Shown here one piece after another: positions 7,798-14,693 of a DNA stretch of 22,716 nucleotides. Made by a program: the position numbers and the translations under genes. The notes below the pieces were generated by a model. It searched no databases, was not told the DNA's origin, and was given only the letters and a program-made list of their open reading frames with translations. Every line of letters begins with the position of its first letter. The stretch's first letter is position 1. This stretch comes from a virus: the IMG/VR virus record IMGVR_UViG_3300006737_000239, positions 1 through 22,716 of that record. One strand, given 5' to 3'.

Positions 7798-8316
7798 TTA
7801 TCCATACATTGGAGGCATTCCTCCCATGGAATAACGTGCTCCCATTGTGTTACTAGAGCCTGGATTTTCTGGATCAATACCCATTAAATTTGCTGCACCG
7901 CCACCAAATTGTCCACCAAGTCCTCCTGCTGCTGTAAGTGCTGCTGCTGAAAGTGCACCTGAACCATAAGGTGCTGCATCTACAGCGCCTTTTCCAATAT
8001 TTAAGAATTTGACTCTTTCAGCGTCATCCATGGGTACATTATTTAATACATCAGCCATTGCTGGTCCAACAGCATTGCCTACATTTTGTTTAGACAATGT
8101 TTGACGCAAAGCTGGAAGTTGAGAACCAGCCACAGCTCCTAAACCAGCTGCACCTAATGTTTCCAGTAAAATGCGATCAGTTGGTTTGTCAGAGCCAACA
8201 TTGCCTAAGGCAGAAAGGCCAGCGGCAGCAGCGCCGCCAGCCACAGCAGAACCTACAGGACTATTTGCAATAGCACGTAAACGTTGCATTTGAGGATCAA
8301 ATTTTCCTGCAAGCAT
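7798..8316 (-). CDS. Gly/Ala-rich hydrophobic protein between candidate scaffold and capsid genes, 172 aa
   Basis: No family recognised. Residues about 20-42 (GSAVAGGAAAAGLSALGNVG), 54-68 (LGAAGLGAVAGSQLP) and 117-140 (GSGALSAAALTAAGGLGGQF) are small-residue-rich hydrophobic segments of the glycine-zipper type, able to pack as tight helices in a membrane or a helical bundle. The C-terminus is Met/Gly/Pro-rich (MGGMPPMYG). The ATG lies 4 nt after the TGA of the upstream gene, preceded by GGAA. The slot between scaffold and capsid is often filled by a protease, scaffold or decoration gene, but no protease motif is present. Composition resembles the hydrophobic virion candidates at 16717..17508 and 18779..21483. 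An internal virion protein is my best guess. Confidence 0.8.
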   Translation of the reverse strand: MLAGKFDPQMQRLRAIANSPVGSAVAGGAAAAGLSALGNVGSDKPTDRILLETLGAAGLGAVAGSQLPALRQTLSKQNVGNAVGPAMADVLNNVPMDDAERVKFLNIGKGAVDAAPYGSGALSAAALTAAGGLGGQFGGGAANLMGIDPENPGSSNTMGARYSMGGMPPMYG

Positions 8317-8320
8317 GAGA

Positions 8321-9295
8321 TCATTCCATTACAAATAGTTTGTTAGCCATAACACGAGGATCGGCTTGGTTCACAATGCGCCAAGCTTGCGTCGGGTCAT
8401 AATCCATTTGCTGTTTAAAAGCACCCCAGAAATCTTGGGGCTGTTGAGGAGCTTCCTGTTGCGGAGGTGCAGGGAGACCAGGCATTTGTGCAGCAGCTGG
8501 TGCAGTGGGATAACCACGGGTTTCTAATTCCTGCTCAGACTCATACACAGGGTATGGACCGCGAGGACCAAAGAACTCCAAGGTGTAATCAGACAAGACA
8601 TCAGGATTCGTCAGAATCTCGTTGTATGCCAGATTTTCTTTGTGCTCATTAACAGAGAAGGCTGCATAGCCCATCAATGTGTCACTTGCCCTTTCTCCCC
8701 ATGCGACGGCGCTGTCCAGCATCCCTTCCAGATTTAGGGCGTACTGATTCAGAATCGCTGGAGCCTCTGTCCCGTAGTTCGCTACTACCATCCGGCTCTC
8801 CGGACTCCACCCCAGAACCTGGGCCACGTCCTCCAAGGAGCTGACCGAGTAAGTTTGGGAAGAGTTGGGCGAGGATGTCTGGCTTGCTTGCCAGGTCGGG
8901 GCTGCCGATGGTGCCGAGGTCTGTTGGTACTGCGGAGGAGCCTGTGACTCCCAGTTGCCCTGGGTATACGGACTCGCTGCCGGAGCCTGGACCGGTGATG
9001 GCGCTGCCTGGGACGGGGAGCCCTGTTGGCCCAGAAGTCCCACTACTTGACTGAACGCCGACTCCCATGGATTGGCCTGTGGTGCTGCCGGGGAAGGGGG
9101 GACGAATGCTGACGGGGCGGATTGGTAATTGGGGGCTGCCTGAGGTGCCGCCTGGGGCGCCGCCTGGGGGTAAGCTACTCCGGCCTGGCTCGCCTGAACC
9201 GGGGTTGTTGGCTGAGGGGCTGCTGCCACGTAGCTGCTTGGGGCCACGGATGGTTGGCTCATCTGTGGGGTCGATTGGACGGTAGCGTCCTGCAT
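8321..9295 (-). CDS. Candidate scaffolding protein, 324 aa, started inside the portal gene
   Basis: Residues 1-150 are low-complexity Pro/Ala/Gln/Ser-rich, including a (PQAA)3 run near residues 43-54. Residues about 152-324 look ordered and helical, with VSSLEDVAQVLGWSPE and acidic helices up to the C-terminal RVMANKLFVME. Position between portal and capsid, an elongated disordered-plus-helical build and no other scaffold candidate suggest a scaffolding role; this is inference. The start is well supported: AAAAGGAG (9310..9303) lies 7 nt before the ATG although both are inside the portal reading frame. The first 205 residues are encoded by DNA that also encodes the last 204 residues of the portal frame, in the +1 phase. 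Base composition changes sharply to GC-rich across that shared stretch. The unique 3' part has ordinary composition. Confidence 0.85.
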   Translation of the reverse strand: MQDATVQSTPQMSQPSVAPSSYVAAAPQPTTPVQASQAGVAYPQAAPQAAPQAAPNYQSAPSAFVPPSPAAPQANPWESAFSQVVGLLGQQGSPSQAAPSPVQAPAASPYTQGNWESQAPPQYQQTSAPSAAPTWQASQTSSPNSSQTYSVSSLEDVAQVLGWSPESRMVVANYGTEAPAILNQYALNLEGMLDSAVAWGERASDTLMGYAAFSVNEHKENLAYNEILTNPDVLSDYTLEFFGPRGPYPVYESEQELETRGYPTAPAAAQMPGLPAPPQQEAPQQPQDFWGAFKQQMDYDPTQAWRIVNQADPRVMANKLFVME

Positions 9296-11072
9296 AACTC
9301 ATCTCCTTTTGTAATGCTTCTAGAGTTCGATACAGATAGGGAGTGAGGTCCAAGCGTGGATCTGCAGCCATTGGCAGATCGGGAGCTTGTGGATGTGGGG
9401 TCTGCATCATTCCCGCAACCAAACTAGAGAACTTGTTATAAGCACCCTGTAATTCACCGACCATTCTGAAGGGAAAGCCAGAAAGCATTTCCGCTCTTTC
9501 TTCATCTGTTTTAGATGGAAAAAGATACTTCAATGCTTCTATACTATCAACTCCAAGCTCTTGTAAATTTCTGACAACAATTGAATTATTTAAAATATCT
9601 TGTGTTGACTCTTCATATACAGGACCTAACCAACGCCAATTCATAGTTACATCTCCGTCTGGTATTAATCCTTTAACACCAGGCGGTACCATTTGAGCTT
9701 TAATTAAAGCCTGCATGATTTGCTTCATTTGACCTTCAAACTGTTTTAAAGCTTGTTGATAACCCGCTTTCTCTTCTATCGAAGCTTCTTCTGTTGGAGT
9801 AATTGGTTTTTCAATACCTGCTACAGCAGCTAAAGTATCTTTGAACATCGTTTCTTCCATGAAGATAATGAGTTCTAAACATCTGCAAATTCCATGCTCA
9901 TAAATTGCATTTGCTTTCTTTTTGCTGGTGGCCGCCACACGACCAAACAAACTTTTATATTCGGTAGCAGTAACACCTGCACTGATTGAAAGTTCATCTA
10001 CACCTCCTAAAGCAGTACGAATTTCTTCTCTAAATTGTCTAACAAATGCATTCTGATCACCAGAGATTGCATCAGGAACAATATAACCAACACGATCATT
10101 AGGTTCTAAATTTGCAATAACTCTTGGTACACGAATACTTCCATCTACACTGCTACGTGAAATTGGATCTTGCTTAAACGTAGAAGATGATAAAGGCGAC
10201 ATACTCTGAAAACCAGAGTTAGCTGCAATAGAAGGACGTTGAGCAGCACCATCATTACCACTTTCAATTAGGTCAGTTTTAGGTCTAGAAGATAATAAAG
10301 TTGGATTACCAAAAAACTGTAAGTTTTTACGCATTGTGCGTACTAACTCATCATGCAAACAAATCTGACTTGCAAATTGATCAAACTCTCCATTGCCTTC
10401 CATGGAGAATCCTTTAGGATTATTAAAAATTTCAACACAAGGAATATAACCTAATTCATTTGGAAACTTATCAGTTTTACCTGGCATTGTAGTGGCAATA
10501 TTTTCAAATGACATTTCGCCATCAGAATGAGTTTCTTCAATCTCTAATGGCCTAATTGAAAGACGAATATATTTTTTACGGCCAGGAGTTTCTCTAGGTC
10601 CATGTGTATTGCCTCCTGTTAGTTGGCCCATTTCGATGCCACCATAACCTACATCTGCCATACCAGCAGATGCATTTTGTTTTACTTTATAGCTATAAAT
10701 AATAACAACTTCTTCTAGCTCACCATCAACATTGTAGTAACTACGATATTCATAATTACGGAAATAATAGAGACGATAGTTATTTTCAGTAGGTCGAATA
10801 TAAAACAACCCTTTGCCATCACATAAAAAATAATCCCAAATACTATCTAATCGAATATCAAGCTTATTATATTTAGCAACTTTTTTAATAAAGTCACCAC
10901 GCTGTTGACCAAAGTTATCCTGTGATGGAAAAAATTCAACACCCTGACGGATGCCGAACAATTTCATTTGTGCAATGTGAGAAGAGACAATGCCACTATC
11001 TACTTGTGCGTCGCCATTGCGTTCGATATAAGCATCAATAATTTCTTTCAGGCGATTATTCGTGTCTGACAC
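8682..11072 (-). CDS. Portal protein with an overprinted Gly/Ser/Pro-rich C-terminal extension
   Basis: A 796-residue protein upstream of the candidate scaffold and capsid genes and downstream of the terminase: the canonical portal position. The first roughly 590 residues show portal-like alternation of helical and beta segments, including a long wing/stem region with MRKNLQFFGNPTLL (about 248-261), QFREEIRTALGGVDELS and KANAIYEHGICRCLELIIFM. Residues about 593-796 are a disordered Gly/Ser/Pro-rich tail ending in a basic RRRMGRKGK. This tail is read from the same DNA as the first 205 residues of 8321..9295. Portals usually end soon after their helical crown, so the tail is probably a later addition. 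The start is GTG (11072..11070), sharing one base with the upstream stop TAG (TAGTG). Family assignment rests on context and general build, not on a signature motif. Confidence 0.8.
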   Translation of the reverse strand: MSDTNNRLKEIIDAYIERNGDAQVDSGIVSSHIAQMKLFGIRQGVEFFPSQDNFGQQRGDFIKKVAKYNKLDIRLDSIWDYFLCDGKGLFYIRPTENNYRLYYFRNYEYRSYYNVDGELEEVVIIYSYKVKQNASAGMADVGYGGIEMGQLTGGNTHGPRETPGRKKYIRLSIRPLEIEETHSDGEMSFENIATTMPGKTDKFPNELGYIPCVEIFNNPKGFSMEGNGEFDQFASQICLHDELVRTMRKNLQFFGNPTLLSSRPKTDLIESGNDGAAQRPSIAANSGFQSMSPLSSSTFKQDPISRSSVDGSIRVPRVIANLEPNDRVGYIVPDAISGDQNAFVRQFREEIRTALGGVDELSISAGVTATEYKSLFGRVAATSKKKANAIYEHGICRCLELIIFMEETMFKDTLAAVAGIEKPITPTEEASIEEKAGYQQALKQFEGQMKQIMQALIKAQMVPPGVKGLIPDGDVTMNWRWLGPVYEESTQDILNNSIVVRNLQELGVDSIEALKYLFPSKTDEERAEMLSGFPFRMVGELQGAYNKFSSLVAGMMQTPHPQAPDLPMAADPRLDLTPYLYRTLEALQKEMSYAGRYRPIDPTDEPTIRGPKQLRGSSPSANNPGSGEPGRSSLPPGGAPGGTSGSPQLPIRPVSIRPPFPGSTTGQSMGVGVQSSSGTSGPTGLPVPGSAITGPGSGSESVYPGQLGVTGSSAVPTDLGTIGSPDLASKPDILAQLFPNLLGQLLGGRGPGSGVESGEPDGSSELRDRGSSDSESVRPKSGRDAGQRRRMGRKGK
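9303..9310 (-). promoter_or_regulatory. Strong Shine-Dalgarno sequence inside the portal gene
   Basis: Minus strand AAAAGGAG with a 7-nt spacer to the ATG at 9295..9293. It is among the strongest ribosome binding sites in the window and decides that 8321..9295 is translated independently, not by frameshifting from the portal frame. Confidence 0.8.
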
Positions 11073-11281
11073 TACTTCTTACCCTTTTGTTTATACATCC
11101 TAGCAGCCTTGCCAGCCTTCTTAGCTTTATCAGTATTTGCTACAAATTGTTTTCCTTTTTTAGATGCAGCTTGTTTTTTAGCATCAGTTTTATCTCGCTC
11201 TTCTGGCGATAACTTGGCCCATGCTTTTCTAGGAAGATATCTTTTAGTTGTGCCATCAGATTGAATTGCTTTATCTGCCAT
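11072..11281 (-). CDS. Small Lys-rich protein resembling the C-terminal half of DUF5872-type proteins
   Basis: A 69-residue, strongly basic protein. The order TKRYLPRKAWAKLSPEERDK, then KKGKQFVANTDKAKKA, is what I remember from the C-terminal half of DUF5872-type proteins found in bacteria, cyanophages and large algal viruses (KRYLPxxxWxxLSxxE followed by GKQxVxNT). The other half is in 11400..11687, so the two parts are encoded separately here. The C-terminus is a Lys/Ala run (AGKAARMYKQKGKK) without hydrophobic segments. The likely role is nucleic-acid binding or association with packaged DNA, from charge alone. Start follows the previous stop as TAA-TC-ATG; its own stop overlaps the GTG of the portal gene. 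Confidence 0.8.
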   Translation of the reverse strand: MADKAIQSDGTTKRYLPRKAWAKLSPEERDKTDAKKQAASKKGKQFVANTDKAKKAGKAARMYKQKGKK

Positions 11282-11283
11282 GA

Positions 11284-11403
11284 TTATTTACTCATATATT
11301 TACCAGCAAGCTTGTCAATTTTTTTAGCTTGACTAGCATGCATCTTCGCACTACCTTTTAATTGTTTTGAAATTTTTTGTAAATCCTTTTTAGCTTGTTT
11401 CAT
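11284..11403 (-). CDS. Very small Lys-rich protein, 39 aa
   Basis: The ATG at 11403..11401 overlaps the TGA of 11400..11687 as ATGA, and its TAA is followed by TC and the ATG of 11072..11281, so it fills the space between two genes exactly, as a real gene would. The product begins MKQAKKDLQKISKQLKGSAK and ends KIDKLAGKYMSK: an amphipathic, highly basic helix with heptad-like Leu/Ile spacing and no cysteine. The motif LAGKYM near its end recurs in 20908..21483 and, in variant form, in 14581..14880. It is shorter than most automatic gene finders accept. Function unknown; it may act with its two basic neighbours. Confidence 0.65.
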   Translation of the reverse strand: MKQAKKDLQKISKQLKGSAKMHASQAKKIDKLAGKYMSK

Positions 11404-11687
11404 GATTTTTTGTCTTTAGCTTTTTTGGCTGCAGTAGCTGCTTTTTTACCTTTTTCGTATTGATCTTTAGTTTGCCAATCTTCTTTGCCCCATTTCTTAA
11501 GATCTTTTTGTTTACTAGATTGACCTCCCTTGTAACCACCTCCTTTCTTTTTATATTCACTAGCAACAAGCTGAGCTTTTCGAGCAGACCATTGCCCTGG
11601 CTTTCCGCCTTTGCTTCCTGACATTACGCGTTTCTTAATTGATTCGCGCAAGCTTGGTTTTGTATATTTGGAATCATCTTGTGCCAT
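11400..11687 (-). CDS. DUF5872-like basic protein, 95 aa
   Basis: The block KPSLRESIKKRVMSGSKGGK followed by PGQWSARKAQLVASEYKKKG and then KDLKKWGKEDWQTKD (residues about 10-79) is the signature arrangement I associate with the DUF5872 family (LREKIKxxxxxGxKGGKPGQWSARKAQ, then GGGY, then KSLxxWTxEDWxT). Function of the family is not known to me. In proteins I remember, this block continues directly into KRYLPxxxW...; here it ends in a Lys/Ala-rich tail instead, and the continuation is found two genes downstream at 11072..11281. The ATG shares a base with the upstream stop (TAATG), and the stop overlaps the next start (ATGA). No membrane segment is present. Confidence 0.8.
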   Translation of the reverse strand: MAQDDSKYTKPSLRESIKKRVMSGSKGGKPGQWSARKAQLVASEYKKKGGGYKGGQSSKQKDLKKWGKEDWQTKDQYEKGKKAATAAKKAKDKKS

Positions 11688-12130
11688 TAAACTCTAGGAA
11701 TTGGAATAAAAGGTGTTTGCTCTTCTCTTTTTTCTCCTCCTCTGTAAGGCAAATAAGGACCAAAGCGATAAGGAGACTGACCACCAGGAATTGCACCATA
11801 TGCTCCTGGCCTAAATCCACCTGCTAATAATTCAATGGTATTCATATCAGTGCCAGAAAAATAAGGTAGGTTCATCATTCCACCAGGTGTTTGTCCTGGA
11901 AAATGAGGAAGTTTAAAAACACCACTATTCCCTAAATTAGGATCGCCGCCAGAGGGGCGAGGCGCACGTTTACGATATATACCAAATGGATCTACAACTC
12001 TAGGAATTTCATCCATTACCATTGGTGGACCACCTGGATTCGGGCCTGGTCCATCGACTAAGACACCACTATTTGGAAATGTTGGATAATGATTCAGTGG
12101 ACCACTACCTTGATAAGTTGGATATCCCAT
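11687..12130 (-). CDS. Pro/Gly-rich small protein, 147 aa
   Basis: No family recognised. The protein is rich in Pro, Gly, Tyr and Phe, with little predicted helix and no hydrophobic segment; it resembles disordered linker-type virion proteins. Residues about 59-69 contain SGGDPNLGNSG, nearly the same as SGGDPNIGNSG at the N-terminus of 12381..12581, and a related PNSGV lies near residues 19-23, so the three small genes here may share an origin. Start and stop are coupled by TAATG junctions on both sides. Function unknown. Confidence 0.75.
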   Translation of the reverse strand: MGYPTYQGSGPLNHYPTFPNSGVLVDGPGPNPGGPPMVMDEIPRVVDPFGIYRKRAPRPSGGDPNLGNSGVFKLPHFPGQTPGGMMNLPYFSGTDMNTIELLAGGFRPGAYGAIPGGQSPYRFGPYLPYRGGEKREEQTPFIPIPRV

Positions 12131-12381
12131 TAGAATTGCCTCCTTGTATTTACATTAGCCATTCCAGAACCTTTGCTTCCTGGAGATGCAAAAGATGCTG
12201 AACGTGTATTGCGTGGAACACTAGCTGATTTTACATCTCCCAATGTTTTCATTCGTTCTGTTGAATGCCTAGGGTCCTCATGTAAAGGTCCTGAATACTC
12301 TGTCGTAAAGGGAGCCATCGGGTAGTCTGGCTCCTCTTTACCAGGCATCATTAAATTAATGTAAGCACCTGCTAATTCCAT
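12130..12381 (-). CDS. Small polar hypothetical protein, 83 aa
   Basis: No family recognised. The N-terminal 20 residues (MELAGAYINLMMPGKEEPDY) could form a short amphipathic helix; the rest is polar, Ser/Arg/Pro-rich and probably disordered, ending in MANVNTRRQF. TAATG junctions on both sides tie it into the operon. The phrase MKTLGDVKSA resembles IRTLGNMTDA in the upstream gene 12381..12581, a weak hint of relatedness. Function unknown. Confidence 0.7.
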   Translation of the reverse strand: MELAGAYINLMMPGKEEPDYPMAPFTTEYSGPLHEDPRHSTERMKTLGDVKSASVPRNTRSASFASPGSKGSGMANVNTRRQF

Positions 12382-12581
12382 TAGTACACATGCTTGTTAG
12401 CAAAACCGTTTTTTTGTGCATCAGTCATATTTCCAAGTGTACGAATAGCGTCTAATTTATCGTATTGATTTATTTGCTTTTGTGGATTAACTGCACTAAA
12501 ACGATCAAATGGAAGCATAGGCATAAGTGTACCTATTCCACCGCTGTTTCCTATATTAGGATCACCACCGGAATATCTCAT
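12381..12581 (-). CDS. Small hypothetical protein with SGGDPNIGNSG motif, 66 aa
   Basis: I start this at the ATG 12581..12579 (MRYSGGDPNIGNSG); the frame is open 3 codons further to a TTG at 12590, but nothing favours that start. The N-terminal motif is shared with 11687..12130. The remainder is a short helix-forming segment (QINQYDKLDAIRTLGNMTDA). No Shine-Dalgarno sequence is evident. The stop overlaps the next ATG as TAATG. Function unknown; possibly a small virion-associated protein. Confidence 0.7.
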   Translation of the reverse strand: MRYSGGDPNIGNSGGIGTLMPMLPFDRFSAVNPQKQINQYDKLDAIRTLGNMTDAQKNGFANKHVY

Positions 12582-12606
12582 GTTTATCAAAGCGACTATT
12601 ATTATT

Positions 12607-12774
12607 TTACTCTTCTAATTTTGAATTTAATCTTTGTAAAACAATTCCATCGCCTTTTAAATCCCAAGTTAATAAATCCCCTGGTTCCCAATACAAAGTT
12701 TCTAGAACTTCTTCTGGAATCTGTAAAACTAAATCACCATTAGAATCTTCTTCTAATTCAACGTAGTAACTCAT
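12607..12774 (-). CDS. AbrB/MazE-like small DNA-binding protein, 55 aa
   Basis: ATG at 12774..12772 overlaps the TGA of 12771..12995 (ATGA). The product MSYYVELEEDSNGDLVLQIP, then EEVLETLYWEPGDLLTWDLK and GDGIVLQRLNS, matches the swapped-hairpin AbrB/MazE/SpoVT pattern: a first strand with acidic turn, IPxEVLExLxWxxGDxLxW, then GDxIVLxR. Such 50-60 residue proteins occur in cyanobacteria and their phages. The family usually dimerises and binds DNA; here no toxin partner lies next to it, so a plain regulator or a structural DNA binder is more likely than an antitoxin. It is acidic overall. Start and frame are convincing; the biological role is inference. Confidence 0.75.
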   Translation of the reverse strand: MSYYVELEEDSNGDLVLQIPEEVLETLYWEPGDLLTWDLKGDGIVLQRLNSKLEE

Positions 12775-12995
12775 CTTTCAAGTAATCTTTCCACAAGTTT
12801 ATCAAGCTTATCATTTATTTCACGAAACTCTTGATTCATTTTTTCCATTTCACGTAAAAAATCTTGTTTTAAGACGTACTCTAAAGGCATGCGATCAATG
12901 CGATCTTCTAAGGCTCGCATACGACCAAATACTTTACTGACAAACCAGCCGCCACCAGATACTGCAGCAATTGCTACAACAATTAATTGTTCCAT
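12771..12995 (-). CDS. Single-helix membrane protein with coiled-coil tail, 74 aa
   Basis: Residues about 3-22 (LIVVAIAAVSGGGWFVSKVF) form one N-terminal membrane helix; residues about 24-74 are a continuous charged coiled coil (RMRALEDRIDRM, EYVLKQDFLREMEKMNQEF, INDKLDKLVERLLER). I remember very similar small proteins from cyanophages and picocyanobacteria, often near structural or packaging genes, without an assigned function. The layout resembles small holin- or spanin-like proteins and also XhlA-type membrane anchors, but none of these is established. It starts 1 nt after the terminase stop (TAAAATG) and overlaps the AbrB-like gene by ATGA. Confidence 0.8.
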   Translation of the reverse strand: MEQLIVVAIAAVSGGGWFVSKVFGRMRALEDRIDRMPLEYVLKQDFLREMEKMNQEFREINDKLDKLVERLLER

Positions 12996-12996
12996 T

Positions 12997-14523
12997 TTAA
13001 AAGTCCAGTTGAAGTTTTCCTCGCTTCATTAGTCCATTGACTAACCAAACTAGAGCATCTACACAATCGTCATGTGAACTAACACCAAAATTTGTTAGCT
13101 CTTCAAACATCGTTGTAAAGTTTCTATACCTGTTAAATATTATTTTACGATCTTCAAACATTCCCATAATCCCTCTAAAACGTGCTAACTTATCTGCACG
13201 AAATCCTTTGACTGGATGCCAAATAAGATTATATAAATTTTCTTGATTTAAACAAACACGTTTAAAGTCTGCTTCTAAAGACGCTTGATACTGAACAGCC
13301 TCTGACCAAATATCACAAGTTGAATAAGTGGGAAACCAAATACCATTATCTTGCTTTCCAATAACAGACCAATCATACAAAAGTTCTTTCATTGCATCTA
13401 ATTTTTCTAAATTACCCATAACACGTAGTCTTCGATAATCAATAATATGGATTTTATCTCCTATTCGACCACCTAAAACCATAACCGTATAATCATTTTT
13501 TTCTTTTGTTCCGGCTGATAAATCAACCCCAACTCCTAAGCAATCAAATTCAGTTGCAATTTCTGCTTTAACTAAAAGCTCTGGTGCCAGCGATAGTTCA
13601 TTCTGTCTAACGATTTGATTCATATATTGAAACGAAAAAGCAATAGGAGCTTGTCTTTTCTTTTCCTTTAGGTAATCTAAAGACCACATTTCTGGCCAAT
13701 ATGACTCTTCATCGCCTGTCTCCTCGTTATTTAAGATCGCTGATAGGACGAGCTGCATCCAATTGTTATTCGGACAAAATGTTGTTGAATGAATATCATC
13801 ATGACGGAATCGTGTTCCCAAACAAATCGCACGGCCCCCTTCAAACATGGTTGGAGCGATCACCGCATTCCAATTATCTTCCATCATCTTACGGATGTCA
13901 GGGTTACCAATATCAGCAGCAGACTTCACAGGGTCATCAATAATAACTAACTGTGAACGTTTAGAAGTCACTGATCCTTTAAGACCTGCTGCACATAATG
14001 TAAATTGCTCTTCACCCGTTGTATCTATGCCAGCAAATTTATGATCAATAGACCAATACTCATTGCTAGTTACATTTTTAAGTAGTTTGACTTTAGGAAA
14101 TACTTCTTGGTATCGCTTAGATTCAATGATTCGTTTAATTGTTGCAGACTTAGATCTAGCAATATCAACTGTATAACTTAGATAAAGAATTTGCAGAGGT
14201 TTTCCAGCTTGTGTATGAATACCAATTGCCCATGCTGTAAACAAACCTAAAACAGTAGATTTAGCTGATCCTCTGGGACCTAATAAATCTATATTTGGTC
14301 CTGCAATTTTAGTTAGACAAGAGCTATTTGTATTTGTTACAAGTTGTTTGTGCCATTCTTTATGGTGCTCTGCTGGAGGTTTATCTGCTACATATTCACA
14401 AAAGAATCCAAAATCATCTCTTGCTTTTTCTAGAAGATGTTCATCTTTACTTTTGCGTACACGATGATTTTTAGCCGCTGCTTGTGCATTACGGCGATAC
14501 GCTAAGTGCAGATGAGAAGCCAC
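12997..14523 (-). CDS. terL: Terminase large subunit (packaging ATPase and nuclease)
   Basis: The motor that threads phage DNA into the prohead and cuts it. ATPase domain: Walker A GPRGSAKST at residues 82-90, Walker B LVIIDD at 192-197 with the catalytic acid following, and a coupling motif LGTRFR at 235-240. Nuclease (RNase H-like) domain: first aspartate D334 in GVGVDLSAGT, a second candidate D404 in STCDIW, and a C-terminal SSHDDCVDAL (483-492) with D485/D486/D489. At 508 residues it is of normal length and looks intact. The start is GTG (14523..14521), sharing one base with the TAG of the upstream small gene (TAGTG). The ordering candidate small terminase, two small genes, large terminase, then portal further on is usual apart from the inserted small genes. 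Identity is secure; the packaging type (cos, pac) cannot be read off. Confidence 0.97.
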   Translation of the reverse strand: MASHLHLAYRRNAQAAAKNHRVRKSKDEHLLEKARDDFGFFCEYVADKPPAEHHKEWHKQLVTNTNSSCLTKIAGPNIDLLGPRGSAKSTVLGLFTAWAIGIHTQAGKPLQILYLSYTVDIARSKSATIKRIIESKRYQEVFPKVKLLKNVTSNEYWSIDHKFAGIDTTGEEQFTLCAAGLKGSVTSKRSQLVIIDDPVKSAADIGNPDIRKMMEDNWNAVIAPTMFEGGRAICLGTRFRHDDIHSTTFCPNNNWMQLVLSAILNNEETGDEESYWPEMWSLDYLKEKKRQAPIAFSFQYMNQIVRQNELSLAPELLVKAEIATEFDCLGVGVDLSAGTKEKNDYTVMVLGGRIGDKIHIIDYRRLRVMGNLEKLDAMKELLYDWSVIGKQDNGIWFPTYSTCDIWSEAVQYQASLEADFKRVCLNQENLYNLIWHPVKGFRADKLARFRGIMGMFEDRKIIFNRYRNFTTMFEELTNFGVSSHDDCVDALVWLVNGLMKRGKLQLDF

Positions 14524-14693
14524 TATTTCTTAGCTTTATCTTTCTGAAGCTTAGCAGCTTTTGCAGCTTTAAGTCCTTTTTCAGCCGATTCCTTGGCTTT
14601 GTTTCCTTTCTCCTCCTTGGAGTCCGGGTTGTTCTTCTCGTTCTTCTTCTTGAAGTGCTCCAGGAGCTGGGGCGGCATTTTGTTCTTGGCCAT
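14523..14693 (-). CDS. Small Lys-rich protein, 56 aa, overlapping 14581..14880
   Basis: Starts at ATG 14693..14691 (MAKNKMPPQLLEHFKKKNEK) and ends AAKLQKDKAKK; about 30 percent lysine, probably one long basic helix. Codons 1-37 lie inside 14581..14880 in the +1 phase. By my count 30 of 36 codons (2-37) end in G or C inside the overlap, against 3 of 19 after it, and Lys codons go from 7 AAG/3 AAA to 2 AAG/6 AAA. The switch falls exactly at the stop of the upstream frame, which supports both frames being coding. No good Shine-Dalgarno sequence is visible, so initiation may depend on ribosomes already translating the upstream gene. The stop overlaps the terminase GTG. The name MPPQLLEHFKKK-type suggests a phage family, but function is unknown. 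Confidence 0.75.
   Translation of the reverse strand: MAKNKMPPQLLEHFKKKNEKNNPDSKEEKGNKAKESAEKGLKAAKAAKLQKDKAKK

Noticed and set aside
8682-9295. Programmed frameshift from portal into the next gene
   Set aside because: The downstream gene has its own strong Shine-Dalgarno sequence and ATG, and I see no slippery run followed by a stimulatory structure, so independent initiation is simpler.
8865-9346. Several open plus-strand frames (8865..9050, 9067..9285, 9122..9346)
   Set aside because: They fall within the GC-rich double-coded portal/scaffold stretch, where stop codons are rare on both strands. They have no ribosome binding sites and Gly/Trp/Arg-rich shadow composition.
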